Shown: positions 16,507 through 24,083 of the stretch, piece by piece
How positions within the stretch are numbered: position 1 is the first letter of the stretch
Layout: each line of letters begins with the position of its first letter
From: a virus
Strand: one strand, 5' to 3'
IMG/VR virus record: IMGVR_UViG_3300047443_000115
Span: 27,589 to 91,588 of that record
Length of the DNA: 64,000 nucleotides
The notes under the pieces: model-generated
Database searches by the model: none
Told to the model about the DNA's origin: nothing
The model's input: the letters and a program-made list of their open reading frames with translations, nothing else
Made by a program: the position numbers and the translations under genes

Positions 16507-17637
16507 CTAGTCGCCGGTGTAGAAAGCCTTCTCGGCGGCCTGCGGGGTGGAGTCGTGGGCTTCCTTCATCAGGCTGTGCTTGCGGATCACCAGCTCGCGG
16601 GCGTGGCCGGCCTGGCCGCGCAGGAATTCGGCGGCCTGCAGGCGGGTCCGGGCGGCGTCGGAGCGGGACTTGAACGGCTCGATGAGGGAGTTGATGGCGC
16701 CGAGGGATTCGCCGTCCAGGCCGAGGGAGGCGAGGTTCGAGACGAGGCTCTCGATGTTGGCAACTTCGGCTTCGGAGCGCTGCACGTCGGCGGTGGCGTC
16801 GTCGATGTTCGCGGTCGCTTCGACGGCGATTGCTTCGAGTCCAGCAATGACGCCGGTGAAGTTCGCAGCGTCGGCGGTGGTGGTGGTGATAGGCACGGTC
16901 AGGGGGGTCCTTCCGTTTTTGACGGCCGGGATGGCCGTCCTTTTGTGGGATGCGATGTCGAGAACCGGGGCGAGTCCCGGCTCGGTGCTGTCGGGGCTTG
17001 GTTTGTCGTCGCGGGTGGCGGCCGGGCACAGGGGTGTGCCGTCGGCGTGAGAGAACGGGGCTTCCATCGCCGTGGAGCCGGCGCCGGGTACGACTCGGGT
17101 GGGCTTCTTCTTCACGACGGACTTGTTGCACACCGAGCAGGCGAAGTCGGGCGCCGGGTCTTCGCCGACGGTGATGACGGGGATGGCCTTCTTGACGAAG
17201 TCCGGCACGTCAAGGTCGTCTTTCAGGGGCGCTGCGGCGTTCTTGTTGTCGAGGGCGGTGATGACGACCTCGACTGTGGCTGCAGGCGCCGGGGCGTCCT
17301 CGACCTTGGGGGTCTTGGTCGCATCAACCTTGGGGTCGTCGACCGGGCGGCCGAGCTTCTTCGACGTCCAGTCCCACCCGCGGCTCCAACCGGCCTTGGT
17401 GCCGCGGCCGAAACCGCGGGTTGCCGTCCCCAGACTGCGAGCGGTAACGACACCGACGGCCGCACTGGTGGCGCCGAACCCGATCCCGGCGATCTCGCTG
17501 CCGGACCGCTCCCGCGCTTCTTCCTCCTTTCGGGTCTTCAGTTCCTGGTAGTGGGCATAGGGGGCGATGGCGGCACTCTTGGCGCCTTGGTAGGCGCCGG
17601 TGAAGAACGCCACGAGGATGATCAGTAGGAGTTCCAT
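16507..17637 (-). CDS. N-terminally anchored transfer-module protein
   Basis: 376 residues. A single hydrophobic N-terminal helix (MELLLIILVAFFTGAYQG) is followed by a charged linker, a second weakly hydrophobic GIGFGATSAAVGVV, a Cys pair (ACSVC) with C and H further on, and a C-terminal helical coiled coil (DDATADVQRSEAEVANIESLV). The longer frame is antisense shadow; this ATG lies one base after the upstream stop. The domain order suggests a membrane-tethered partner of TraB. Not a named family to me. Confidence 0.65.
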   Translation of the reverse strand: MELLLIILVAFFTGAYQGAKSAAIAPYAHYQELKTRKEEEARERSGSEIAGIGFGATSAAVGVVTARSLGTATRGFGRGTKAGWSRGWDWTSKKLGRPVDDPKVDATKTPKVEDAPAPAATVEVVITALDNKNAAAPLKDDLDVPDFVKKAIPVITVGEDPAPDFACSVCNKSVVKKKPTRVVPGAGSTAMEAPFSHADGTPLCPAATRDDKPSPDSTEPGLAPVLDIASHKRTAIPAVKNGRTPLTVPITTTTADAANFTGVIAGLEAIAVEATANIDDATADVQRSEAEVANIESLVSNLASLGLDGESLGAINSLIEPFKSRSDAARTRLQAAEFLRGQAGHARELVIRKHSLMKEAHDSTPQAAEKAFYTGD

Positions 17638-17638
17638 G

Positions 17639-18163
17639 TCAGCGCGCCCCAAACATCCACGCGAGGGGCCAGCTGATGATGCTGGCCCAGATGGCGCAGA
17701 CGCCCATGACGATGGCCCCGGCGGTGCCCGGGATCGTGGCGCCGGCGAGAGGGGTGGCGGCGGCGTAGGCCAGGGTGCGGTTAGTGACCTTGTGGCCGTG
17801 ACCGCCTCCGCCATTACCGCGTCCGGCGCCCTTTGCGCCTGCGCCCTTGGTGCCTGCGGATGCGCCGCCCTTGTGGGGCCACAGGTCGGCGATGAGTACG
17901 GCGACGACGACCAGGCCGGTGATGCCGAGCACGACGGTGCCGGTCCACTGGCCGATGAATCCGCCGAGCCACCCGTCGGCCGTTGAAATCATGGCTCGCA
18001 CGGATCGGCCGAGCGGCGTCCCGATGATCGCCGTGACTCCGGCGATCACCAGGCCCACTGTGAGTCGCGGCCACGCCTTGCGGCCGACCGTGCGGAGCAG
18101 AGCAGCGATAACGAGGGCGATCACGCCTACGCCGACGCTGATCCCTGCATGGAGCAGGTTCAT
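17639..18163 (-). CDS. Multi-pass membrane protein of the transfer module (Spd-like)
   Basis: 174 residues with AAAGGAGG 7 bp before the ATG. Hydrophobic helices at about 5-24, 30-46, 65-92 and 145-170, with a Gly/Ala/Lys-rich cytoplasmic loop (GGASAGTKGAGAKGAGRG) before the last. Resembles SpdB-type pore proteins of Streptomyces plasmids in size and layout; identity is by context. Confidence 0.65.
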   Translation of the reverse strand: MNLLHAGISVGVGVIALVIAALLRTVGRKAWPRLTVGLVIAGVTAIIGTPLGRSVRAMISTADGWLGGFIGQWTGTVVLGITGLVVVAVLIADLWPHKGGASAGTKGAGAKGAGRGNGGGGHGHKVTNRTLAYAAATPLAGATIPGTAGAIVMGVCAIWASIISWPLAWMFGAR

Positions 18164-18293
18164 GAGCGTCCTCCTTTGGATGTTGTTGCAGTTACGGACA
18201 GTTGCGGTATCCTCGCGCGCGCCCGCAGGCGCGTCGCCTGACGCGTAGGAACTGGGGACTTCACTTCCGGCAGCGAATGTGAATTGTGAAGAG
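18164..18293 (-). promoter_or_regulatory. Intergenic region upstream of the membrane-protein/traB block
   Basis: A 130-bp gap within an otherwise gapless operon. It contains GC-rich inverted sequence around 18205-18240 and the partial direct repeat CAACTG/TAACTG in the leftward sense. It may hold an internal promoter for the membrane and traB genes. No site can be assigned with certainty. Confidence 0.35.
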
Positions 18294-18902
18294 TCACGGA
18301 GAGCCACCATTCGACGGGCCCGCAACCGCCCACAAGCCGGGGCCGATCCTCGCTACGGCCCCCCTGTTCGCGAGCCGGTTCAAGACCGTGGAGACCGACG
18401 ACTTGTTCAGACGAAGGGCATCCGCCAGTGCGGTGGTCGTCTCGGGAGACGGTGCTTGAGCGAGGTGGGCCAGAACCGATGCCGTGACCGCAGGCCTGGC
18501 GGGGGGCGTCACGCAGGCGGCTGCGCTGATCACCTTCGCTTGCGTTCGCATCTTCGGCGGCGGCGTGGCCCTGACCAGGCGTTTCGGCGTCGATCGCGCC
18601 GGGAGTGGCCACTGCAGGTGACCGGCCCGAACGACTTCGCGCTCGACGATCTCCACAGCGTCTCGATCGCCGAAGTCGAACCACTCGCCGCGGGTTCGGA
18701 ATCGGCGCAGAATGCTATGGAGCTTCTGCTCCAGATCCCTTCCGCCTGCGGTTTTCCACATCACGCACAGAGGGACGGGGCAGCCGCCCTGAAGGGATAC
18801 GAGTCGGCGATCGATCTTCGTCGTTGTTCCGATCTTCACATACCGGAAGTCCGGAGACCCAATGACGTAGACCACCGAGCCCGCTTGCCCTGCCCCGGTC
18901 AC
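18294..18902 (-). CDS. GIY-YIG (T5orf172/MUG113-like) domain fused to a winged helix
   Basis: 202 residues. N-terminal nuclease-type domain: VVYVIG (10-15), YVKIGTT (21-27), an Arg at about 32-33, Glu58 in DLEQKL and RGEWF (71-75), the pattern of T5orf172/MUG113 GIY-YIG proteins. A basic linker leads to a C-terminal winged helix (VLAHLAQAPSPETTTALADAL...VLNRLANRGAVARI) very like the one ending TraB in this window. GTG start overlaps the upstream stop. It could recognise and nick or cut a transfer locus; homing is the alternative. Confidence 0.75.
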   Translation of the reverse strand: MTGAGQAGSVVYVIGSPDFRYVKIGTTTKIDRRLVSLQGGCPVPLCVMWKTAGGRDLEQKLHSILRRFRTRGEWFDFGDRDAVEIVEREVVRAGHLQWPLPARSTPKRLVRATPPPKMRTQAKVISAAACVTPPARPAVTASVLAHLAQAPSPETTTALADALRLNKSSVSTVLNRLANRGAVARIGPGLWAVAGPSNGGSP

Positions 18903-19144
18903 AGCCCGTCCTCCCTGCTCACGGCGCCCTGCAGTCCGACCAGCGTGGTTGCCAACTGCATCCACGCCTCGCCCTGCTGCTGGGGCGGGAGGTCGTTGAT
19001 GATGCGGCGCAGGTGATCCCAGGAGGCAATGGCCTTCTCTTCCGGCGTGATGGCCGCGTCGTACTTGGCCTGCCAGAACACGGTGAGGTTGTCTCGCCGG
19101 CGCTGGGCTCGGGTCTTCTTGCCCGCGCGAGTCGTCTTGATCAT
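18899..19144 (-). CDS. Small basic-to-acidic protein, unknown function
   Basis: 81 residues. An ATG two codons upstream is too close to the GGGAG sequence; this one has correct spacing (8 bp). Basic start KTTRAGKKTRAQRRRDNL, then helical. Likely DNA-associated; unknown family. Confidence 0.55.
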   Translation of the reverse strand: MIKTTRAGKKTRAQRRRDNLTVFWQAKYDAAITPEEKAIASWDHLRRIINDLPPQQQGEAWMQLATTLVGLQGAVSREDGL

Positions 19145-19158
19145 TTCCATGTCTCCCG

Positions 19159-20277
19159 TCAGCTACCGGTGATGGAGCGGACGTTGGGCGATCCGAGCGC
19201 GGCGAGCTCGGGGTGGTCGGCTTCGATGGCGTCGCGGATCCGCTGGCACGACGAGCGGGAGATCGTCTTGTCGGCGAGCTTCCCGGCGACAAGCGCGTCC
19301 CGGATCTCGGTCCACTCCGGGCGCTTGCCAAGATCGGCGTACAGGGCGCGGACGCGCTCACGGCGCCGGTCGGCGACCGACTTCACGGCGCTCTTCTTGG
19401 GCTTGCCCTGAGCGCGCTCGCGGCGCTCGGTCGCGGGCTTCGGCGGGCGCCCATCCTGGGCGCGCTCAACGCGCTCGGGTTGAGCGCTCACCGGGCGCTC
19501 GATCTGGGCGCGCTCAACCACGGCTTCGGTGAGCGCCGGGCGCTCGGGTTCGGCGCTCACGATCGGGCGCTCAACCTCGACGACTGTGGGCGCATGGACG
19601 GGCGCCTCGGCGGTCGTCGCAACACGCTCGCGCCGCCGCGCCTTCTGCTCTCGCGGCGGCGCGATCATGAGGTGCATTCGCCACAGGATGAGAGACGCGA
19701 TCGACGCCACCACCGCGATCAACCACCACTGCGGCTTACCGCCCGCCGTGAGACCGAACAGGCCCACCGCAGCCAGGTGATAGATCACGTTCGCGGCGAT
19801 GGTGAGACCGATCGCCTGCAGGATGTCGCGGTGCCGGCGGAACGCCTGGATGACGTACACGTCGATGACGAGCGGCAGCAGCCACGCCACGCCGCCGCCG
19901 AAGCCGACCATCCTCGCGAGCGAGTACTCACCCGACGCGGTGAGACCGACGGCGCCGGCGATGACGACACGGGCGGCCCATACGTCGAGCTGGGCGGCGG
20001 TCTTCTTCTTCTGATCCGTCTCGGCGGCGGCCTCGTCCCGGATCCGCTGGGCTTCGGCACGCGCCCGGTCGAGCTCCGCCTTGGCGGTGTCGCGGACCCG
20101 GTCGGCATCCTTGCCGGCCTTCTCGTGCATCTCGTTGGCCTTGGCGAGCAGGGCCGCGGCATCGGCGCGGTCTGCTTCGGCTTGCGGGTCGGGCTGGGGC
20201 GGCGTGACGGGCCATACTTCGCCGAACACGGGCATGGCAAGCGGCTTGGGGGTGCCGTTCACCTGGTTGGCGGTCAC
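19159..20277 (-). CDS. DUF2637-like membrane protein with coiled coil
   Basis: 372 residues. Layout: short Pro-rich start, a long coiled coil with heptads (KANEMHEKAGKDADRVRDTA), then four membrane helices beginning VWAARVVIAGAVGLTASGEYSLA and WLLPLVIDVYVIQAFRRHRD, the hallmark of DUF2637 proteins of Streptomyces integrative elements, then a long Glu/Arg/Pro-rich cytoplasmic tail ending in a helix-turn-helix-like RRERVRALYADLGKRPEW. AAGGAG fits the chosen GTG; an ATG five codons upstream contains the ribosome-binding site itself. Likely transfer or partition membrane factor; precise role unknown. Confidence 0.75.
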   Translation of the reverse strand: MTANQVNGTPKPLAMPVFGEVWPVTPPQPDPQAEADRADAAALLAKANEMHEKAGKDADRVRDTAKAELDRARAEAQRIRDEAAAETDQKKKTAAQLDVWAARVVIAGAVGLTASGEYSLARMVGFGGGVAWLLPLVIDVYVIQAFRRHRDILQAIGLTIAANVIYHLAAVGLFGLTAGGKPQWWLIAVVASIASLILWRMHLMIAPPREQKARRRERVATTAEAPVHAPTVVEVERPIVSAEPERPALTEAVVERAQIERPVSAQPERVERAQDGRPPKPATERRERAQGKPKKSAVKSVADRRRERVRALYADLGKRPEWTEIRDALVAGKLADKTISRSSCQRIRDAIEADHPELAALGSPNVRSITGS

Positions 20278-20312
20278 GTCGTTCTCCTTCATGGGGTGGG
20301 GGTGTGGGTGGG

Positions 20313-20543
20313 TCAGTGCTCGGCGCTCTGGTCCTCGGCGACGGTGAACTTCGCCTGCCGCCAGGCGCCCCAAAAGTAGGCGAGGCTGTTGAAGACACCG
20401 AGGAAGGCGGACCCCACCGCGAACACACCCACGGCGAACGGCAGGTGGTGGATGTACAGCTCGCGGGCGAGGAGCAGGGCGAAGACGAGAGCGATGGCGG
20501 CGAAGATCCCGTAGGCGATGGCGGGCTTGTCGGTGGCGGTCAC
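20313..20543 (-). CDS. Small membrane protein of the transfer module
   Basis: 76 residues, GTG start behind the GGAAGGAACCCC leader shared with other genes of this operon. Hydrophobic segments at about 8-25 and 35-58 make two to three helices. Resembles the small Spd-like proteins that accompany DUF2637 genes. Function by context only. Confidence 0.6.
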   Translation of the reverse strand: MTATDKPAIAYGIFAAIALVFALLLARELYIHHLPFAVGVFAVGSAFLGVFNSLAYFWGAWRQAKFTVAEDQSAEH

Positions 20544-20632
20544 GGGGTTCCTTCCGGGATTCGGGTCGGGTTCGGGGTCGCTGGCCGTTCTCCTTGGTGC
20601 TCACCCCGGGGGTTGAGCACCGCGGTCAGCAG

Positions 20633-20863
20633 TCAGCGGGTGCGGACTCGCCGCGAGTCGGTGATGGAGTCGGCAAGGAGTCGGGTGGCGTCGATACCGC
20701 GCGGCACCTCGAAGTCGTGGCGGCGGGGGCACCGGAGACGGGCCTTGCCGCCAGCGCGGCCGTAGACAGTGAGGCCCGTGCGGGCCCTGCATGACGGGCA
20801 GACGGCAGCGACGCCGCCACCGGTGATCTCTCCTGCGTATGTGGTCTCGTACTGCTCGGCCAT
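20633..20863 (-). CDS. Small zinc-ribbon protein
   Basis: 76 residues. AVCPSCRARTG and LRCPRRHDF give a Cys-x2-Cys and Cys-x3-His pair, a minimal zinc ribbon. Leader GGAAGGAACCCC before the ATG. Part of the transfer operon; probably binds nucleic acid. Confidence 0.6.
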   Translation of the reverse strand: MAEQYETTYAGEITGGGVAAVCPSCRARTGLTVYGRAGGKARLRCPRRHDFEVPRGIDATRLLADSITDSRRVRTR

Positions 20864-20887
20864 GGGGTTCCTTCCGGATGGAGTGAG

Positions 20888-21343
20888 TCAGCGGTTGTGG
20901 ATGTGCCGGGCCCCGGTTTCCCGGAGTGCGGTGTGTGCCTGCCGGGCGTGCAGTCCGGCGGTGTCGAGGTGGTCGGGGGTGGCGTCGCCGAGAGCCATGG
21001 CCGCATCGACGGCGCTCTGCGCGAGGGCGATGAGCCGGGTGTCGTCGGTGGCCATGTGGAGGGTGTCCATGGCGCTGGTGACGGCGGACCGGGCCGCGTA
21101 CCGGGCGGTGCGGGCCTCGGCGGTGTCGGGCTGCTGCTCCCGGCGGGCGACGTGCTTCAGGTACTGCTGCTCCCGATGCCGGACCAGTGCGGCCAGCAGT
21201 GCGGGGATCGCGTCGGCCACGGCCTGACGGCGCCGCTCGGCCTTCGCCGCCTCGGTGGTGCGGGTGGAGGTGAGGTGCTGCAGTCCGCCGGCCACGACGC
21301 CACCCAGCAGGGTGCCGATGACGGCAACGATCGTGGCGAGCAT
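20888..21343 (-). CDS. N-terminally anchored helical protein
   Basis: 151 residues. MLATIVAVIGTLLGGVVAGGL is a membrane anchor; the rest is a long charged helix and helical bundle (LTSTRTTEAAKAERRRQAVADA). Proteins of this layout occur in Streptomyces integrative elements, sometimes annotated KilB-like, which I cannot confirm. Preceded by a hairpin and a 140-bp gap, so perhaps a separate level of expression. Confidence 0.6.
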   Translation of the reverse strand: MLATIVAVIGTLLGGVVAGGLQHLTSTRTTEAAKAERRRQAVADAIPALLAALVRHREQQYLKHVARREQQPDTAEARTARYAARSAVTSAMDTLHMATDDTRLIALAQSAVDAAMALGDATPDHLDTAGLHARQAHTALRETGARHIHNR

Positions 21344-21384
21344 GTGGGGCTCCTTTCGGGTTCGATTGCGGGTCGGGTCGTGCA

Positions 21385-21426
21385 CCGGGGTCCTGGGCCG
21401 GGGGGAGCGTTCACCCAGGACCCCGG
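21385..21426. terminator. Hairpin inside the transfer operon
   Basis: CCGGGGTCCTGGG / CCCAGGACCCCGG, 13-bp perfect arms with a 16-base loop, between the 62-residue gene and the anchored helical protein. No U-tract; possible attenuator. Confidence 0.5.
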
Positions 21427-21483
21427 CGGTCTTTGCCGGGCTTGGCAGGTCGTCGGAGCGGTGGTCCGTGCAAGCCCGGCGGA

Positions 21484-21672
21484 TCAAGGGGTGCGGCGGG
21501 TGATGCGGAACCCGGTGCCGTCCTCGGTCGTGTTGCCTCGGACTTCGCGCACCGTGTGGCCGTCCAGGCCGTCGTAGGCGTTCTGGAAGCCGGGCAGCAC
21601 GATCGAGGTGGATCCGTCCGGGCGGGTGAGCTCGTAGGCGGTCACTTCGTGGGACTGGCGGTCGGCGGGCAT
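21484..21672 (-). CDS. Small protein, unknown function
   Basis: 62 residues, beta-rich (YELTRPDGSTSIVLPGFQNAYDGLDGH). It begins 4 bp after the upstream gene with a weak ribosome-binding site. No family recognised. Confidence 0.5.
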   Translation of the reverse strand: MPADRQSHEVTAYELTRPDGSTSIVLPGFQNAYDGLDGHTVREVRGNTTEDGTGFRITRRTP

Positions 21673-21676
21673 GGGG

Positions 21677-21841
21677 TCAGTCGCCGTAGTTCTCGGGGAG
21701 TCCGTGGCGTCGGAGCCACTCGCTCTCCATGGAGTTGGAGCCCTGTGAGTCGTAGTAGGCGCGGGCGTCGTTGACCTCGTCGTCGGTCATCTCGCCGGAG
21801 GTCTTCGGGTACCAGGACTGCTGGGTGTGGTCGGTGCTCAT
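21677..21841 (-). CDS. Very small protein, unknown function
   Basis: 54 residues starting MSTDHTQQSWYPKTSGEMTD and ending RHGLPENYGD. AGAGGAACCCC precedes the ATG, the same leader type as its neighbours; it fills an otherwise empty 205-bp slot in the operon. Confidence 0.55.
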   Translation of the reverse strand: MSTDHTQQSWYPKTSGEMTDDEVNDARAYYDSQGSNSMESEWLRRHGLPENYGD

Positions 21842-21877
21842 GGGGTTCCTCTCGGGTGTGGCGGATGGTCGGACTGG

Positions 21878-22180
21878 TCAGACGAGCTGCAGGTCTTCGT
21901 TGGCGTCGTACAGCAGCCGGTCCGCCTGGGTGAGCAGCCGCTTCCGGGTCTTGGTGTCCTTCGGCCCGAGGTGCTGCACGGCGCGGAGGACGTCGGCGGC
22001 CTGGGTAAGGCATTCGCGTTCGTAGCCGAGCGGGCTGAGCCGGTTGAGGACCGCGTCGAGGAAGCCGGTGAACCCGGCCTCGGTGCAGTCGGCGGCGTCG
22101 AGGGTGATACCGACGGCGTCGGCGATGGTTACGGCGTAGTCGGTGATCAGGGAGTCGACGGTGATGGGCTTGGTCTTCAC
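21878..22180 (-). CDS. Small helical protein, unknown function
   Basis: 100 residues from a GTG behind GAGAGGACCCCC. Helical with acidic face: SLITDYAVTIADAVGITLDA and a C-terminal KRLLTQADRLLYDANEDL. The upstream extension of the frame lacks a start signal. Unknown role in the transfer operon. Confidence 0.55.
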   Translation of the reverse strand: MKTKPITVDSLITDYAVTIADAVGITLDAADCTEAGFTGFLDAVLNRLSPLGYERECLTQAADVLRAVQHLGPKDTKTRKRLLTQADRLLYDANEDLQLV

Positions 22181-22196
22181 GGGGGTCCTCTCGGGA

Positions 22197-22421
22197 TCAG
22201 TAGGCGGGGCCGTCGACCTGGCGGACGTACAGCCGCACGCCGGGGTGTTCGGCCTGGGTGCGCAGTACGTCCTGGACGATGCTGTTGAGCGATCCCGGGC
22301 CGCCGACACCGCCGAAGCTGAGGAGCTCGCCGGTGGCGTCGTTGTAGACCCGGTAGTTCATGTCGACGTCGGAGGTGTCCTTGCGGTCCGGGAGGGGCTT
22401 GCCGTTCCAGTGGTCGCTCAT
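22197..22421 (-). CDS. Small protein, unknown function
   Basis: 74 residues. MSDHWNGKPLPDRKDTSDVD start, a VYNDATGELLSFGG beta hairpin and a SIVQDVLRTQAEH helix. ATGA overlap with the upstream gene. No family recognised. Confidence 0.55.
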   Translation of the reverse strand: MSDHWNGKPLPDRKDTSDVDMNYRVYNDATGELLSFGGVGGPGSLNSIVQDVLRTQAEHPGVRLYVRQVDGPAY

Positions 22422-22588
22422 CGTCCGGTCCCTCCCCGGCGCTCTCGGGTGGGTGCGATGAGCGGCTTGCCGGGAATGCAGGGGCGTCCGGCGAGGTCGT
22501 CACGGGCGCGTTCGGCATCCGCCTTGTCGTGGGCCGTTCCGAGTTCGATGAGACCGTCCTTCGTCCACGTGTAGACCGACCACGCCAT
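22418..22588 (-). CDS. Very small protein, unknown function
   Basis: 56 residues: MAWSVYTWTKDGLIELGTAH, a helix, then a basic end. Coupled on both sides (TGATG before, ATGA after), which is the case for its reality. Confidence 0.5.
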   Translation of the reverse strand: MAWSVYTWTKDGLIELGTAHDKADAERARDDLAGRPCIPGKPLIAPTRERRGGTGR

Positions 22589-22851
22589 CACTGGCCTCCC
22601 TGCTGGCGTCGGGCTTCGTCGATCTTGCGCTGGGCCTCGGCGATCGCGGCCTGACGCTGCCGGACCTGCTCGGCCAGCGCGCGGGCAGCGGCGCCCTGAT
22701 CGGATGCGGTGGACATGGTCACCACCGCCACTGCTGGATCGCCCGGCGACGCGCGGCGGAGCGCCTCGTCAGCCTGCGAGAGCTGGCCACCACCCGGGCG
22801 GGGCAGCGGAGGCAGGGCGGGGACGTCGTCGCGGTGGTCGGCGGCGCTCAC
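22588..22851 (-). CDS. Small coiled-coil protein
   Basis: 87 residues. GTG start overlaps the upstream stop (GTGA). Pro-rich N-terminus, then a C-terminal coiled coil (EQVRQRQAAIAEAQRKIDEA). An internal ATG at 22716 would give a 42-residue helix only. Unknown role. Confidence 0.5.
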   Translation of the reverse strand: MSAADHRDDVPALPPLPRPGGGQLSQADEALRRASPGDPAVAVVTMSTASDQGAAARALAEQVRQRQAAIAEAQRKIDEARRQQGGQ

Positions 22852-23033
22852 GACTGCCCCCTCAGCGTCTCGCGCAGGCTGACGTTCGCCCGGTGGGTCT
22901 CCGCCAGCTCGTACCGGCGGTCGAAGGGCAGGTGCGTGGTGGCCAGCAGGTGCCCCGTCTCGCGGACCGCCTCGTCGGCGGCGGCAAACGTCGTGGCCGT
23001 GGACGGCTGCGGGAGGTCGATGCGGGCGCTCAT
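22848..23033 (-). CDS. Very small protein, unknown function
   Basis: 61 residues, helical (AAADEAVRETGHLLATTHLP), ATGA overlaps with neighbours on both sides. No family recognised. Confidence 0.5.
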   Translation of the reverse strand: MSARIDLPQPSTATTFAAADEAVRETGHLLATTHLPFDRRYELAETHRANVSLRETLRGQS

Positions 23034-23251
23034 CGCACACCCCGCTTCGGCTTCCGTCGGCACCCGGCGGCGTGCTCCTCAGCGTCCCGGCGGGCGAACG
23101 GCAGACCCGCATAGGCAGCTGGGCTGTCGCTGCGGTGACCGGCACTGCACTCCCACCGGTACGGGCTGTACGCGCGCTGCTCCGCCAGCACCTGGGCCGT
23201 GGCGCCGGAGCGCGTCGGGTAGGCCATGCCGTCGATCGGGGTCGCGGTCAC
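23030..23251 (-). CDS. Small Cys/His protein, unknown function
   Basis: 73 residues. YRWECSAGHRSDSP and EEHAAGCRRK supply Cys/His pairs that could hold one zinc. GTGA overlap with the gene before it. Unknown function. Confidence 0.5.
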   Translation of the reverse strand: MTATPIDGMAYPTRSGATAQVLAEQRAYSPYRWECSAGHRSDSPAAYAGLPFARRDAEEHAAGCRRKPKRGVR

Positions 23252-23595
23252 AGGTCGGCCCCCACAAGCTCCAGCTCGGCCTCGACACGCAGGTGCTCGT
23301 CGGCCTCCCACTTGGCGAGGGCCGCTTCGGCGTCGTCCATCGCGGCGGCGAGCACCGGCGTCGGGATGCGGCGGGCGGTCAGCGCGAACGACTCGTACAC
23401 CTCGAAGTCAGCGGCCTGCCAGTCGGCGACCGGAACCTCGGCGGTCAGTACGCCGGCGTCGGCAGTGTGGAACACGATCGGCGCGAACACCTGCGCGGAC
23501 GGCTTCGGCGGGTTCGAGGCACCGGGAGTGCGCTTCGGGAGCGGCGCGGCGGACATGGCGGGGGCGGTCGGGCGGAGGGCGGTGGCGGTGGTCAT
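23248..23595 (-). CDS. Small acidic protein, unknown function
   Basis: 115 residues. Low-complexity start (Ala/Pro), then FAPIVFHTADAGVLTAEVPV and an acidic C-terminal helix (AAMDDAEAALAKWEADEHLR). Coupled to the HTH gene by ATGA. Unknown role. Confidence 0.5.
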   Translation of the reverse strand: MTTATALRPTAPAMSAAPLPKRTPGASNPPKPSAQVFAPIVFHTADAGVLTAEVPVADWQAADFEVYESFALTARRIPTPVLAAAMDDAEAALAKWEADEHLRVEAELELVGADL

Positions 23596-23834
23596 GATGC
23601 GAGCTCCTCTACGGCGGCGGGGACACCCAGGAATTCGAGGACTGCGGAGGGCGGGATCTTCGTCAGGGTCTGGCGAACCTGACCGCTGCCACGACTGGTG
23701 GAGCGCAGGCGGCCGGACTTGACGGCCCGGTAGACCGTGGCCTGGTGGACGCCGATCAACTCGGCGACCTCGGGAACGGTGAGGGAATCCCTCAGCTCGG
23801 CGAGCACTGCGTCGAGTGCGGCTCGGCCAGTCAT
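23592..23834 (-). CDS. Excisionase-like HTH protein, first gene of the transfer operon
   Basis: 80 residues. TVPEVAELIGVHQATVYRAVKSGRLRS is an excisionase/MerR helix-turn-helix with the basic wing that follows in Xis proteins. First gene behind the GntR-controlled promoter. A longer frame runs upstream through the operators and is rejected. It may act as excisionase for the element or as a regulator. Confidence 0.7.
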   Translation of the reverse strand: MTGRAALDAVLAELRDSLTVPEVAELIGVHQATVYRAVKSGRLRSTSRGSGQVRQTLTKIPPSAVLEFLGVPAAVEELAS

Positions 23835-23893
23835 GCGCAGTCCTCCAGATGGGTGCGGAAAGGTGAAGCTGCAGGTGAAGACCACCTGTGCAG

Positions 23894-23907
23894 CTTGGGT
23901 ATCCAAG
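23894..23907. promoter_or_regulatory. GntR-type operator, downstream of the transfer promoter
   Basis: CTTGGGTATCCAAG, a near-perfect palindrome (CTTGG/CCAAG) sitting about 5-18 bases after the predicted leftward start site. The same 14 bases occur at 26094. Confidence 0.75.
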
Positions 23908-23919
23908 TGCGATAGGACG

Positions 23920-23949
23920 ACCATAGAGCGCCCGCCTTGGGTATGCAAG
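23920..23949 (-). promoter_or_regulatory. Transfer-operon promoter with operator over the -35
   Basis: Reading leftward: TTGCAT, 17 bp, TATGGT, close to the sigma-70 consensus. CTTGGGTATGCAAG (23936-23949, plus-strand reading) covers the -35, so a bound repressor would block RNA polymerase. Its twin stands at 26053-26082. Confidence 0.7.
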
Positions 23950-24046
23950 TATTGCGAGTGGGTCACCTTGGAGCGACCTCAAGTCATTGGCGAGGAGGTG
24001 TGGCCTGAGGGGCAGGGAAGGACGTTCGTAGTTCGTCTAGTCGCGT

Positions 24047-24076
24047 TTGACTTGACCTGTCTACCGAACTTAGACT
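24047..24076 (+). promoter_or_regulatory. hicA promoter, probably leaderless
   Basis: TTGACT, 18 bp, TAGACT, ending 7 bases before the hicA ATG, so the message probably starts at or next to the start codon. The tandem ACTTAGACTTAGACT over the -10 is a candidate HicB operator. Confidence 0.6.
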
Positions 24077-24083
24077 TAGACTC

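Noticed and set aside
16587-16847. Additional small minus-strand ORF within the anchored transfer protein gene
   Set aside because: Alternative frame of a gene with clear domain structure; Pro/Ser/Thr-rich shadow.
23835-23966. N-terminal extension of the transfer-operon HTH protein
   Set aside because: It would translate both operators and the promoter; the ATG at 23834 starts a normal Xis-like protein.
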